64,000 nt of DNA from DCFW01 sp963790715 (lineage in GTDB: Bacteria > Bacteroidota > Bacteroidia > Bacteroidales > Bacteroidaceae), in assembly GCA_963790715.1 (NCBI GenBank), contig CAWBPN010000010.1, positions 1-64,000 of the forward strand, given 5' to 3'. Below, in pieces: positions 11,811 to 20,449 of this stretch (positions within the stretch are counted from its first letter, which is position 1; every line of letters begins with the position of its first letter). The translations under genes and the position numbers were made by a program. The notes below the pieces were generated by a model, which had not been told where the DNA came from, ran no database searches, and saw nothing but the letters and a program-made list of their open reading frames with translations.

Positions 11811-11928
11811 ACGCGTTTTTTTGAATACTAGTAAATTCTTAGAAATCGAAATCAAAGACTAATGATCATCTTCGCGTGCAAAGAAAAGCATTTATTTTGA
11901 TATAATCTTCTACTTAAACAAGTTTTTT

Positions 11929-14313
11929 TCAAAATATTTTTATTCCATCAACAATTATTCCATCGTCCAGAGCCTTGATTATCAGTGTATGTTTCCCTTT
12001 CTTTAGTTTTATTTGTTCGTCATTGCGAGCTTGATTGGTTTCAACATTGTCTTTCCATTTATCATCTCTGGATTTTGTTTTTAAAGATATGGTAACAGGC
12101 TTGTTGTTATCAATTTCAATTGTATATCTTAAATCTTTTCCATCTATCGGTTGTAGCGGCAGCATTGCGGTTCTTAGTACATATTGTCCGTCATTCTTAA
12201 TATTCAAATCATATTGTGCCTGTCCGTCGACCGGTATACTCAATGCATCCATGCTTACGCCTAATTCTTTCGTAGTGTAGCACCCGTTACTTGCTACCGA
12301 GTATTGGTCGCCGTTTATTTGCAGTATGGTATCTTTTACATGCTGTGGCAATACAGAGTTTTCGTCAAATACTGGTGCTTCGAAGACAGGAAGATTACGT
12401 GGTGAACTGTCCATTATATAATTCCATTTCCCATTGCAAATTTCCTTATTATAATAATGTGTAAGCGTGTCTATCCGGTTGTAACTTATTTTGCTTTTTG
12501 TCTCCAACGAATCATTATGAGTGTGATTTGTTCGTAGATAATCGCGTGCCAATTGAGCGTATAATATCTTTTTATTCATCAATGACGCACAATATACCGG
12601 ATATTTAATCAATTCAAAATATTCATCGCGCTTTGCCGGTTCTATCAGGCTCTCTTCGGCTGTAACCTGCTTTTCAATATTGGTGTAACAGTCAAGTCGT
12701 TGGGCAATTTCATTTTTAGTAAATTCAGTATCTTTCATCGGCGTGATACTATGCGGATAACCACGTTCTTCCGTGCGTTCACCACCAATAAACTCAGGAC
12801 GGCATTGCTGAGCCAATTGGTAATATTTATCCATTACATTTGTCAGGATAGGTGATACTCCTCCGTTAAATTCACGATTAAGCCAATTTGTTAAATGTGA
12901 TGAAACAGTTGAAGGAGTTATGCAGTTGATATTCCATGCCAAGTCAAGAAACAGCTCAATATCGTATTCGGCAGGCTTGATGTCGCCTACATTCAGTATC
13001 CATATTTTACGTGCATTGTGGTCGTAAGCACGTTTCATTTGATTGTATATTAGGGCTGGTTGTGTTGAACACAGCCATAAATAATCATGCGGACGACCCC
13101 AGTATGATACGTGATAATATATTCCCGAACCGCCACTTCTTTTTTCTTCAGTTTTGTTGCTTAATCGTGTAAGGTATCCATAATTGTCATCGCACCACAT
13201 TAATGTCACGTCATCAGGTACTTTAAGTCCGTTATCATACACTTGCAGCACTTCTTTATACGGAACGAAGAGTTGCGGCGCATGCCCCGGTATATATTTA
13301 TTTAGTATATCACGTTGCTCAGGAATTATTTTTGCTAAGGTTTCACTTTGTTCATTCAATGTTTTTGCCCCCTCCATAGGTCCGTCATGTACACCACGCA
13401 TACCTATGGTATAAAAGTCACCGTCGTTGGCTGTCTCTTTTACGCGTTCCTCCCAGAACTTCAATATGGAGTCTTTGTTTGTAAAATAGTTATATTTACC
13501 TCTGCTATTCTCATCCCATTCGCCATTAATATTGCACATCATCGGTTCGCAATGCGAGGTTCCCATCGTAATACCGTATTTAATAGCCATTTCGCGATTT
13601 CCATTTATTGCAAAAAATGGAGAAGAACATTTATGCATGGCAGGCCATAAGGTGTTAGCCCTTAATCTAAGCAGCAGCTCGAATACCTTTTGATATGTTT
13701 TAGGTCCGATATGTCCTTTTGTGTGAGACGGGTCTAACGTCTTATAGCTCCAAGGATTAAATCCGAAGTCTTCGTCATTAATGAATATACCCCTATATTT
13801 AACGGACGGTTGTTGTTGGTTAATGTAATTCATCGGAAGTTGCAACAACTCCTTTTTCGATGGTGTGGAGTCAGCCCACCATACCCACGGCGATACACCT
13901 ATTATACGAGATAGTTCCAATACTCCATAAGCTGCACCTCGCGCGTCACTTCCCAACACAAATAATAAGGGACGATTATTTATCGTTGCAATTTGTAGTC
14001 TGAAAGCTTCCCATTTACCTTTTATTTTATCAACATCAATATTGCAGTCGCTAGCTTTGCGGTCAAATGAGTTATCTTGTCCGACTATGCCTATCAATAC
14101 TGAAGCATTAAAATCATTTTCGATTATTGTAGTTGTTCCTGATACTGTAGTCATATCCTCTTTGAACATTTCCAATGCCGTTTTCACAACTTGTGGTGTG
14201 TTTGAAGCACAGTATATATGTAGCGGCTTTTTACCGTTTATTAGTGTAAAATTATTTGCTGCATTTGCTGATGCAGCAATAAGTAATACTAAGATTGTAA
14301 GTAGTCTTTTCAT
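11929..14313 (-). CDS. Glycoside hydrolase family 115, probable xylan alpha-1,2-glucuronidase
   Basis: GH115 enzymes remove (4-O-methyl-)glucuronic acid side chains from xylan. The 794-residue protein begins with a Sec signal peptide (MKRLLTILVLLIAASANA), so it is exported, likely to the periplasm. The family core is recognisable: RGIFINDEDFGFNPW near 175, NTLWPAMHKC near 220, GTSHCEPM near 250, GMRGVHDGPMEG near 305 and the WCDDNYGYLTR segment near 370. A C-terminal beta-rich domain (about 670-794) corresponds to the GH115 accessory domain. A TACCTTTG box lies at 14342-14335. No SusC/D partner is adjacent; the only other xylan-type enzyme here is the GH43 at 38811. Confidence 0.85.
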   Translation of the reverse strand: MKRLLTILVLLIAASANAANNFTLINGKKPLHIYCASNTPQVVKTALEMFKEDMTTVSGTTTIIENDFNASVLIGIVGQDNSFDRKASDCNIDVDKIKGKWEAFRLQIATINNRPLLFVLGSDARGAAYGVLELSRIIGVSPWVWWADSTPSKKELLQLPMNYINQQQPSVKYRGIFINDEDFGFNPWSYKTLDPSHTKGHIGPKTYQKVFELLLRLRANTLWPAMHKCSSPFFAINGNREMAIKYGITMGTSHCEPMMCNINGEWDENSRGKYNYFTNKDSILKFWEERVKETANDGDFYTIGMRGVHDGPMEGAKTLNEQSETLAKIIPEQRDILNKYIPGHAPQLFVPYKEVLQVYDNGLKVPDDVTLMWCDDNYGYLTRLSNKTEEKRSGGSGIYYHVSYWGRPHDYLWLCSTQPALIYNQMKRAYDHNARKIWILNVGDIKPAEYDIELFLDLAWNINCITPSTVSSHLTNWLNREFNGGVSPILTNVMDKYYQLAQQCRPEFIGGERTEERGYPHSITPMKDTEFTKNEIAQRLDCYTNIEKQVTAEESLIEPAKRDEYFELIKYPVYCASLMNKKILYAQLARDYLRTNHTHNDSLETKSKISYNRIDTLTHYYNKEICNGKWNYIMDSSPRNLPVFEAPVFDENSVLPQHVKDTILQINGDQYSVASNGCYTTKELGVSMDALSIPVDGQAQYDLNIKNDGQYVLRTAMLPLQPIDGKDLRYTIEIDNNKPVTISLKTKSRDDKWKDNVETNQARNDEQIKLKKGKHTLIIKALDDGIIVDGIKIF

Positions 14314-14334
14314 CTTATTTTATAAGTTATGTAA

Positions 14335-14342
14335 CAAAGGTA
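14335..14342 (-). promoter_or_regulatory. -7 box for the GH115 gene
   Basis: The minus strand reads TACCTTTG, 21 bases before the GH115 ATG. The IS982 element starts about 110 bases further upstream, so any distal operator would now be separated. Confidence 0.5.
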
Positions 14343-14454
14343 GAAAAAGTTTATGATAAAAGTTTCTTCAACACTTTTAAATTGCCATATACAAGCATAC
14401 TAATCGGTAATTAGCAGGAAATAATAATAAACATCAAAATTAAACAAACTACAT

Positions 14455-15476
14455 ACCCGTTGGCGGAATTAAATAGTAAACAAGATGGAAGATAAAAAGT
14501 TGCACATATTATTGATTATTAGTATATTAGAGGTGACAAAACTTTTAATATATAATCGCCATATGCACAACTTATATACAATATTCGCCAAAATACTTGA
14601 GATAAACAAAAGATTTGCCATTAAATTAGTGGATAAAAAAGGAAATATTCCTCGTAGAGGTGTAGTTCCCAAATTTTCGGATTTGGAAGTTATCTCATTA
14701 AGTATGGCAGCAGAATCTATGGGGATAGACAGTGAAAATTACTTATTTTCCAAGTTAGAGAGATACAAAATAGACATGCCAAACCTTATATCTCGTCGGC
14801 AATACAATGACCGCAGGAAGATCACTTCGGCATTGTGTAACAAACTACGTGAAAAGATAGCTTCTTATATAGATAGTAGTGAAGATATGTATTGTATAGA
14901 TTCCAAGCCAATAGAAGTGTGTCGCCCAGTTAGAGCTAAACGCTGTAGAATGGGTAAAGAGAATTATGAGAAAGCACCCAATACAGGCTATTGTGCCTCT
15001 CAAGGCAAATATTACTATGGATACAAACTACATGCAATATGCGGATTAAGTGGCGTTATTCATTCCTTTGACATGACCAAAGCAAGTGTACATGATATAA
15101 ACTATTTGCAAGACGTAAAATACGAATATCATGATTGCAGTATTTTTGGAGATAGAGGTTACATTGGTGCAAATGTTCAACTTGACTTGTTTGAGACAGC
15201 ACATATTAAAATGGAAGTTCCTTACAGATTAAATCAAAAAGACTGGAAGCCCACATTTATTCCTTTTGCAAAGGCAAGAAAAAGGATAGAAACTGTATTC
15301 TCTCAATTATGCGATCAATTTATGATCATTAGAAATTATGCAAAACAAACTGAAGGGTTATTCACCAGAATCATCAGCAAAATCAGTGCTCTTACTATCC
15401 TTCAGTATATAAATAAAATTAACAACAAACCTATTGACAGAGTTAAATATGCTCTATTTTAATTCCGCCAACGGGT
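14455..15476 (+). mobile_element. IS982-family insertion sequence, intact
   Basis: The element is 1022 bp. Its terminal inverted repeats are perfect over 19 bp: ACCCGTTGGCGGAATTAAA at 14455-14473 and its complement at 15458-15476. Ends beginning ACC, a length near 1 kb and a single DDE transposase are typical of the IS982 family. A perfect 9-bp duplication flanks it. It sits between the divergent GH115 and PurH-type genes without breaking either. Confidence 0.96.
14563..15462 (+). CDS. IS982 family transposase
   Basis: The transposase fills the element. The DDE acidic residues are visible in context: Asp in YCIDSKPIEVC, Asp in FGDRGYIGA and Glu in RKRIETVFSQL. The stretches YYGYKLHAICGLSGVIHS and EVPYRLNQKDW are family hallmarks. 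Starting at ATG 14563 gives 299 residues, the usual length for the family; an upstream in-frame ATG at 14485 would add 26 residues that do not look conserved. No frameshift or stop is present, so the enzyme may be active. Confidence 0.93.
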   Translation: MHNLYTIFAKILEINKRFAIKLVDKKGNIPRRGVVPKFSDLEVISLSMAAESMGIDSENYLFSKLERYKIDMPNLISRRQYNDRRKITSALCNKLREKIASYIDSSEDMYCIDSKPIEVCRPVRAKRCRMGKENYEKAPNTGYCASQGKYYYGYKLHAICGLSGVIHSFDMTKASVHDINYLQDVKYEYHDCSIFGDRGYIGANVQLDLFETAHIKMEVPYRLNQKDWKPTFIPFAKARKRIETVFSQLCDQFMIIRNYAKQTEGLFTRIISKISALTILQYINKINNKPIDRVKYALF

Positions 15477-15518
15477 AAACTACATATTAAAATGTAATTA
15501 ATTTAGTCGCGATGATGC

Positions 15519-15547
15519 TTGATTTCAAACAAAAGTTTGTAACTTTG
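15519..15547 (+). promoter_or_regulatory. Promoter of the purH-type/mre operon
   Basis: TTG at 15519-15521 and TAACTTTG at 15540-15547 are 18 bases apart, a good Bacteroidota -33/-7 pair. They lie 28 bases before the ATG at 15576. The IS element ends only 43 bases upstream, so the promoter survived the insertion. Confidence 0.65.
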
Positions 15548-15575
15548 CTGCCTAAATAATTTAATGCGAGATTAA

Positions 15576-16178
15576 ATGTCTGAAAATAAGAAAATTAAAG
15601 CCGCTTTAGTGTCGGTTTTTCATAAAGAAGGTCTGAGTGAGATATTAAATAAGCTTCATGAGGAAGGCGTAGAACTAATTTCTACCGGTGGTACACATAA
15701 GTTTATCGAATTGTTGGGGTTACCATGCAAGGCTGTTGAAGACTTTACCACTTATCCATCAATATTGGGAGGACGGGTAAAAACATTGCATCCTAAAATC
15801 TTCGGAGGTATTTTAGCCCGCCGGGAAGAGAAGGGAGATATCGAACAAATGAAAGAATATGATATACCTGAAATTGATTTGGTTATCGTAGATTTATATC
15901 CGTTTGAAGAAACGGTTGCTTCTGGTGCCGATAACCAATCAATCATCGAAAAGATAGATATAGGTGGTATATCATTAATTAGAGCAGGGGCAAAGAATTA
16001 TAAGGATGTTGTCATTATACCATCAAAAGATCAATATGAGCCATTGCTGCAAATTCTAAACCAACAAGGAGCAGAAACGACAATAGAACAGCGTCATCAG
16101 TTTGCTGAAGCTGCTTTCGGCGTTTCATCTCATTATGATACGGCAATACATGCTTATTTCAAAAAGAACAATAAATAA
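15576..16178 (+). CDS. Stand-alone IMP cyclohydrolase (PurH N-terminal domain only)
   Basis: The 200-residue protein matches the first domain of bifunctional PurH, which closes the purine ring (FAICAR to IMP). The MGS-like fold motifs STGGTHK (36-42) and GGRVKTLHPKIFGG (65-78) are intact, as is the domain end YDTAIHAYF. Normal PurH is about 510-530 residues; here the whole AICAR transformylase domain is absent. The reading frame ends with a short Lys/Asn tail and mreB starts 23 bases later, so there is no downstream remnant and the IS on the far side is not the cause. The transformylase step must be supplied by another gene outside this window. Confidence 0.88.
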   Translation: MSENKKIKAALVSVFHKEGLSEILNKLHEEGVELISTGGTHKFIELLGLPCKAVEDFTTYPSILGGRVKTLHPKIFGGILARREEKGDIEQMKEYDIPEIDLVIVDLYPFEETVASGADNQSIIEKIDIGGISLIRAGAKNYKDVVIIPSKDQYEPLLQILNQQGAETTIEQRHQFAEAAFGVSSHYDTAIHAYFKKNNK

Positions 16179-16201
16179 GATATTTAAAATTAAGAAGTAA
16201 T

Positions 16202-17221
16202 ATGGGATTTTTCTCTTTTACACAAGAATTGGCGATGGACTTAGGAACGGCTAATACTATCATTACTTGCGACGGTAAGATTGTAGTTGATGAGCCTTCT
16301 GTTGTCGCACTTGATCGCCGCACCGACCACATGATCGCTGTAGGCGAAAAGGCCAGTCAAATGTATGAAAAGACACATGCCAACATTCGTACAGTACGTC
16401 CGTTGAGAAGTGGAGTAATTGCCGATTTCTACGCATGTGAACAAATGATGCGTGGAATGATTAAAATGGTGAATACGCATAACCATTTGTTTTCGCCTTC
16501 TTTGCGTATGGTTATCGGCGTTCCGTCAGGTAGTACGGAAGTTGAACTTCGTGCGGTTCGCGATTCAGCTGAACATGCCGGAGGACGTGACGTATATCTT
16601 ATTTTTGAACCTATGGCTGCTGCCATAGGTATCGGCGTTGATGTGGAAGCTCCTGAAGGTAATATGGTTGTTGATATAGGTGGCGGCTCTACTGAAATTG
16701 CTGTGATTTCATTAGGCGGAATTGTAACCAACCGTTCAATTCGCGTGGCCGGAGATGATTTTAATTGGGATATTCAAGAATATATGGGTCGTCAACATAA
16801 TTTAAAGGTAAGTGAGCGTATGGCCGAGCGCATTAAGATTAATGTCGGAGCCGCACTTACGGAATTGGAAGAAGCACCTGAAGACTATGTGGTTCACGGT
16901 CCTAATCGTATGACTGCTCTGCCAATGGAAGTACCTGTTTGCTATCAAGAGATTGCCCATTGCCTGGAGAAATCAATTTCAAAGATTGAAACATCCGTGC
17001 TTAGTGCATTGGAAGATACGCCTCCTGAATTGTATGCCGATATTGTTCATAATGGTATTTGGCTATCAGGTGGAGGAGCATTGTTGCGAGGTCTTGACAA
17101 ACGATTGACAGATAAAATTAATATTCCGTTCCATATTGCAGAAGATCCTTTGCATTCAGTGGCTAAAGGCACAGGAGTTGCTCTTAAAAATGTTGACAAA
17201 TTCTCTTTCTTAATGAGATAA
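16202..17221 (+). CDS. mreB: Rod-shape actin-like protein MreB
   Basis: MreB polymerises under the membrane and guides the elongasome. In the 339-residue protein the phosphate-1 loop MDLGTANTIITCDGKIV (near residues 10-26), the phosphate-2 segment VDIGGGSTEIAVISLGG (near 157-173) and the adenosine motif SGGGALLRGLD (near 290) are all present. It is the second gene of a six-gene unit with the PurH-type gene upstream and mreC 8 bases downstream. Presence of the full set predicts rod-shaped cells or rod-type wall growth. Confidence 0.97.
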   Translation: MGFFSFTQELAMDLGTANTIITCDGKIVVDEPSVVALDRRTDHMIAVGEKASQMYEKTHANIRTVRPLRSGVIADFYACEQMMRGMIKMVNTHNHLFSPSLRMVIGVPSGSTEVELRAVRDSAEHAGGRDVYLIFEPMAAAIGIGVDVEAPEGNMVVDIGGGSTEIAVISLGGIVTNRSIRVAGDDFNWDIQEYMGRQHNLKVSERMAERIKINVGAALTELEEAPEDYVVHGPNRMTALPMEVPVCYQEIAHCLEKSISKIETSVLSALEDTPPELYADIVHNGIWLSGGGALLRGLDKRLTDKINIPFHIAEDPLHSVAKGTGVALKNVDKFSFLMR

Positions 17222-17228
17222 AAGAGGA

Positions 17229-18083
17229 ATGAAGAATTTACTGAACTTCTTAGTGAAGTACAACTATTGCCTGCTATTCTTTTTCTTTGAGGCAATTAGT
17301 TTTATTTTGCTAATTCAACTTAATCATTACCAACAGAGCGTTTTCTTTACATCGGCTAATTCGGTTGTAGGCTCGGCGTATAAGTTGGAGAGTGAAGTAA
17401 CTTCTTATTTCTATTTGAAGACTGCCAATCAAGAGCTGCTTGATCGCAACATTAATCTTGAGCAACAATTAGCTAACCTGCGGGCTGAGATGCATAAAAT
17501 GAATGTCGACTCGTTAGGTATTGATTCTATTATGGCCAGGCCATTATGGGGAAAGAATTTAATTCGAGCATCCGTAATTGGCAATTCTTTAGATAAGGTT
17601 GATAATTATATCACTTTAGATAAAGGAACGAACAGCGGAATACGAAGTGAAATGGGAGTTATCGACCGTAACGGTGTTGTAGGCATTGTATACCTTGCAA
17701 CACGAAATTATTCGATCGTAATCTCTTTGTTGAATAAAAACTGTAAAGTCAGTTGCAAGATAGCGAAGAACGGTTATTTCGGAACGTTGAAGTGGGAAGG
17801 TGGCGATGCCCGCTATGCATATTTGGACGAACTTCCGCGCCATGCCCGTTTCAGTTTGGGTGATACGGTGGTAACAAGCGGTTATTCTGATATGTTTCCC
17901 GCAGGTTTGATGGTAGGAACGGTTGATCACATAGGCAATTCGCGCGACGGTTTGTCTTTCAAATTGAAGATCCGTTTAGCTACCGACTTCGGCCGATTGA
18001 GCGATGTGCGGATTATACCGCGTGTCGATCGTTCCGAGAGTTCATTGTTAAAAGAGGCAGCTGCCAAGCAATCTACAGATTAA
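17229..18083 (+). CDS. mreC: Rod-shape protein MreC
   Basis: MreC is a bitopic inner-membrane protein whose periplasmic domain activates PBP2. The 284 residues show an N-terminal membrane helix (YCLLFFFFEAISFILLIQL), a coiled coil (about 58-95, NQELLDRNINLEQQLANLRAEM) and two beta-barrel domains with the family motifs GTNSGIRSEMGVIDRNGVVG and GDTVVTSGYSDMFPAGLMVG. The stop overlaps the mreD start by one base (TAATG), implying coupled translation. Confidence 0.94.
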   Translation: MKNLLNFLVKYNYCLLFFFFEAISFILLIQLNHYQQSVFFTSANSVVGSAYKLESEVTSYFYLKTANQELLDRNINLEQQLANLRAEMHKMNVDSLGIDSIMARPLWGKNLIRASVIGNSLDKVDNYITLDKGTNSGIRSEMGVIDRNGVVGIVYLATRNYSIVISLLNKNCKVSCKIAKNGYFGTLKWEGGDARYAYLDELPRHARFSLGDTVVTSGYSDMFPAGLMVGTVDHIGNSRDGLSFKLKIRLATDFGRLSDVRIIPRVDRSESSLLKEAAAKQSTD

Positions 18084-18589
18084 TGGTACAAGTATATTTT
18101 AGAAGAGTATTGTGGTTTATCGGGCTGGTACTGTTGCAAGTGCTGATATTGAATAATATACATATTGCAGGATTAGCCACGCCAATATTATATTTATACC
18201 TGATTTTGAAGTTTCCATCTTCAATTTCGCGGGTTGAATTGTTATGTTGGGGATTTTTCTTGGGATTGGTGATAGATATATTTTCCAATACACCGGGGAT
18301 GAATGCCATAGCTACTACTTTTATCGCCTTTTTGCGGCCTTCAATTATTCGCCTGTATGCACCTAAGGATGTAAGCGATGAAGTTGTTCCTGGAATAAGA
18401 ACGATAAATCTTTCTTTTTATATTAAATATACTCTTACGTGTATTGTGATCCATACTAGTATTTTGTTAGCTGTCGAAGCTTTCTCTTTTCTGAGTTGGG
18501 AGACATTATTAATAAAAATAGGATTAAGTGTAGCTCTTACTTTTATAGGTATATTGGCTATTGAAGGCTTTAATAAGAAAGGACTCTAA
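18083..18589 (+). CDS. mreD: Rod-shape protein MreD
   Basis: This 168-residue protein is almost entirely hydrophobic, with about five to six membrane helices, and has the family segment GFFLGLVIDIFSNTPGMNA. It overlaps mreC by one base. Sequence conservation in this family is low, so operon position is a large part of the call. Confidence 0.9.
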   Translation: MVQVYFRRVLWFIGLVLLQVLILNNIHIAGLATPILYLYLILKFPSSISRVELLCWGFFLGLVIDIFSNTPGMNAIATTFIAFLRPSIIRLYAPKDVSDEVVPGIRTINLSFYIKYTLTCIVIHTSILLAVEAFSFLSWETLLIKIGLSVALTFIGILAIEGFNKKGL

Positions 18590-18592
18590 TTT

Positions 18593-20449
18593 GTGGCAAG
18601 GGATTTTAATCTTGAAAAACGAAAGTTTGTATTTGCAGGAATTGTTGTAATTACTGTAATTATTTATTTAATAAGGCTTTTTGCCTTACAAATCTCTACT
18701 GATGATTATAAGAAAACCGCTGACAGTAATGCTTTTTTAAAGAAAATACAATATCCTTCGCGCGGAATCATTTATGATCGTTACGGGCGTTTGCTTGCGT
18801 TCAACCAGCCTGCATACGATGTGATGGTAACGATGAAGGAAGTAAAATATCTTGATACTCTTGATTTTTGCAACACATTAGGCATTGATAAACAATATTT
18901 CATTCAGCGCATGGCTGACGTTAAAGACCGTAAGAAAAACCCAGGCTATTCAGCTTATACGCCACAGATTTTCACTACTCAGCTTTCTGCCGAAGAGTGC
19001 AGCGTATTGCAAGAAAAATTATTCAAGTTTAAGGGCTTTTCAGTGCAGCAACGTCCTATACGTGAATATGCCACGCCGTTGGCTGCACATGTCTTGGGAG
19101 ACGTAGGCGAAGTGTCGCAAGCCAATATTGATGATGACGAAGAAGGCTATTACGAAGCTGGTGATTATATCGGCAAACAAGGTGTGGAAAAATATTATGA
19201 GAAAGACTTGCGTGGAGAAAAGGGTGTGGAAATATATTTGCGTAATGCACACGGGCGAATTGAAGGACGTTATATGAACGGTGCTTTTGACCATATGCCG
19301 ATGCCGGGACATAACTTGACACTTTCAATTGATGAGAGGCTGCAACAGTTGGGCGAGTATCTTATGCTTAATAAGATAGGAGCTATTATTGCTATTGAAC
19401 CCCGTACCGGTGAGATACTTTGTATGTTATCGTCCCCAACTTATGATCCGCGACTTATGGTCGGGCGTATGCGCGGAAAGATGCACAAGATATTGGAACA
19501 CGATCCGCGTAAACCTCTTTATAATCGTGCAATAATGGGTGCTTATCCTCCAGGTTCTACTTTTAAAACAACACAAGGATTGACATTATTGCAGGAACAT
19601 ATAATTTCGCCTGCCACGCAGTTTCCGTGTCATCGAGGGTTCAGTTATAAGCATGTACATGTAGGATGTCATTCACATAAATCTCCATTATCACTTATTC
19701 CGGCTATTGCCACTTCATGTAACTCATATTTCTGCTGGGGACTTTATCACATGATTGATAATCCTAAGTATCATCGTGCCGACACTGCTTTGTCTGTTTG
19801 GAAAAAGCACATGGTGTCGATGGGTTTCGGCCACAAGTTAGGTGTTGATATTTCAGGTGAGAAAAGAGGTTTGATACCTAATTCGAAATTCTACGACAAA
19901 ATATATGGTCACAATCATTGGGGCGGATTGCGTATCATCTATATAGCTATCGGCCAAGGCGAAGTGTTGTTGACTCCACTGCAGATTGCAAATTTAGGAG
20001 CTACAATTGCCAATAGGGGATATTATTATATTCCTCATGTTGTGAGGCGTATTAGCGGAGGTCACGTTGATCCTAAATATTATGTGCGGCGTCATACCGA
20101 CATTAATCCGTATTGGTATAATTATATCGTTGCAGGTATGCGTATGTCGGCCTTGCATGGTACGTGCCACTTCCTGGGAGGTATGCCATATGTAGCATGT
20201 GGTAAGACAGGTACTGCTCAGAATAAAGGTCGAGACCATGGTATATTCATGGGCTTTGCTCCTATGGATAAACCTCAAATAGCAATAGCCGTTTATGTTG
20301 AAAACGGTGGGTTTGGTGCAGACTATGCCGTACCTATAGGCGCACTGCTCATGGAACAGTATCTTTGCGGAAAGGTTGCACCTCAGCGGCAAGGACTAGT
20401 TGAACGATTAAGTAATACAGTTATCGGTTATGGAAACGAAGAGGAATAG
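18593..20449 (+). CDS. mrdA: Penicillin-binding protein 2 (elongasome transpeptidase)
   Basis: PBP2 cross-links peptidoglycan during lateral growth. The 618-residue protein has a single N-terminal membrane helix (residues 10-28), a dimerisation/pedestal domain and the transpeptidase domain. The catalytic triad motifs are STFK (Ser near 321), SCN (near 374) and KTG (near 541). The start is GTG at 18593, four bases after mreD ends; no ATG fits the conserved N-terminus. The 3' end overlaps rodA by 20 bases, consistent with coupled production of transpeptidase and its partner glycosyltransferase. Confidence 0.95.
   Translation: MARDFNLEKRKFVFAGIVVITVIIYLIRLFALQISTDDYKKTADSNAFLKKIQYPSRGIIYDRYGRLLAFNQPAYDVMVTMKEVKYLDTLDFCNTLGIDKQYFIQRMADVKDRKKNPGYSAYTPQIFTTQLSAEECSVLQEKLFKFKGFSVQQRPIREYATPLAAHVLGDVGEVSQANIDDDEEGYYEAGDYIGKQGVEKYYEKDLRGEKGVEIYLRNAHGRIEGRYMNGAFDHMPMPGHNLTLSIDERLQQLGEYLMLNKIGAIIAIEPRTGEILCMLSSPTYDPRLMVGRMRGKMHKILEHDPRKPLYNRAIMGAYPPGSTFKTTQGLTLLQEHIISPATQFPCHRGFSYKHVHVGCHSHKSPLSLIPAIATSCNSYFCWGLYHMIDNPKYHRADTALSVWKKHMVSMGFGHKLGVDISGEKRGLIPNSKFYDKIYGHNHWGGLRIIYIAIGQGEVLLTPLQIANLGATIANRGYYYIPHVVRRISGGHVDPKYYVRRHTDINPYWYNYIVAGMRMSALHGTCHFLGGMPYVACGKTGTAQNKGRDHGIFMGFAPMDKPQIAIAVYVENGGFGADYAVPIGALLMEQYLCGKVAPQRQGLVERLSNTVIGYGNEEE

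Larger units (their letters stand above)
14446..15485. repeat. 9-bp target-site duplication flanking the IS element
   Basis: AAACTACAT occurs at 14446-14454 and again at 15477-15485, immediately outside the two element ends. The match is perfect, which marks a fairly recent insertion. Confidence 0.95.

Noticed and set aside
15477..16178. Idea that the IS982 insertion truncated purH
   Set aside because: The IS lies upstream of the gene's intact promoter and start; the missing part is at the 3' end, where mreB follows cleanly.
18593..18600. An ATG start for the PBP2 gene
   Set aside because: No in-frame ATG fits the conserved N-terminus; GTG at 18593, four bases after mreD, gives the full protein.
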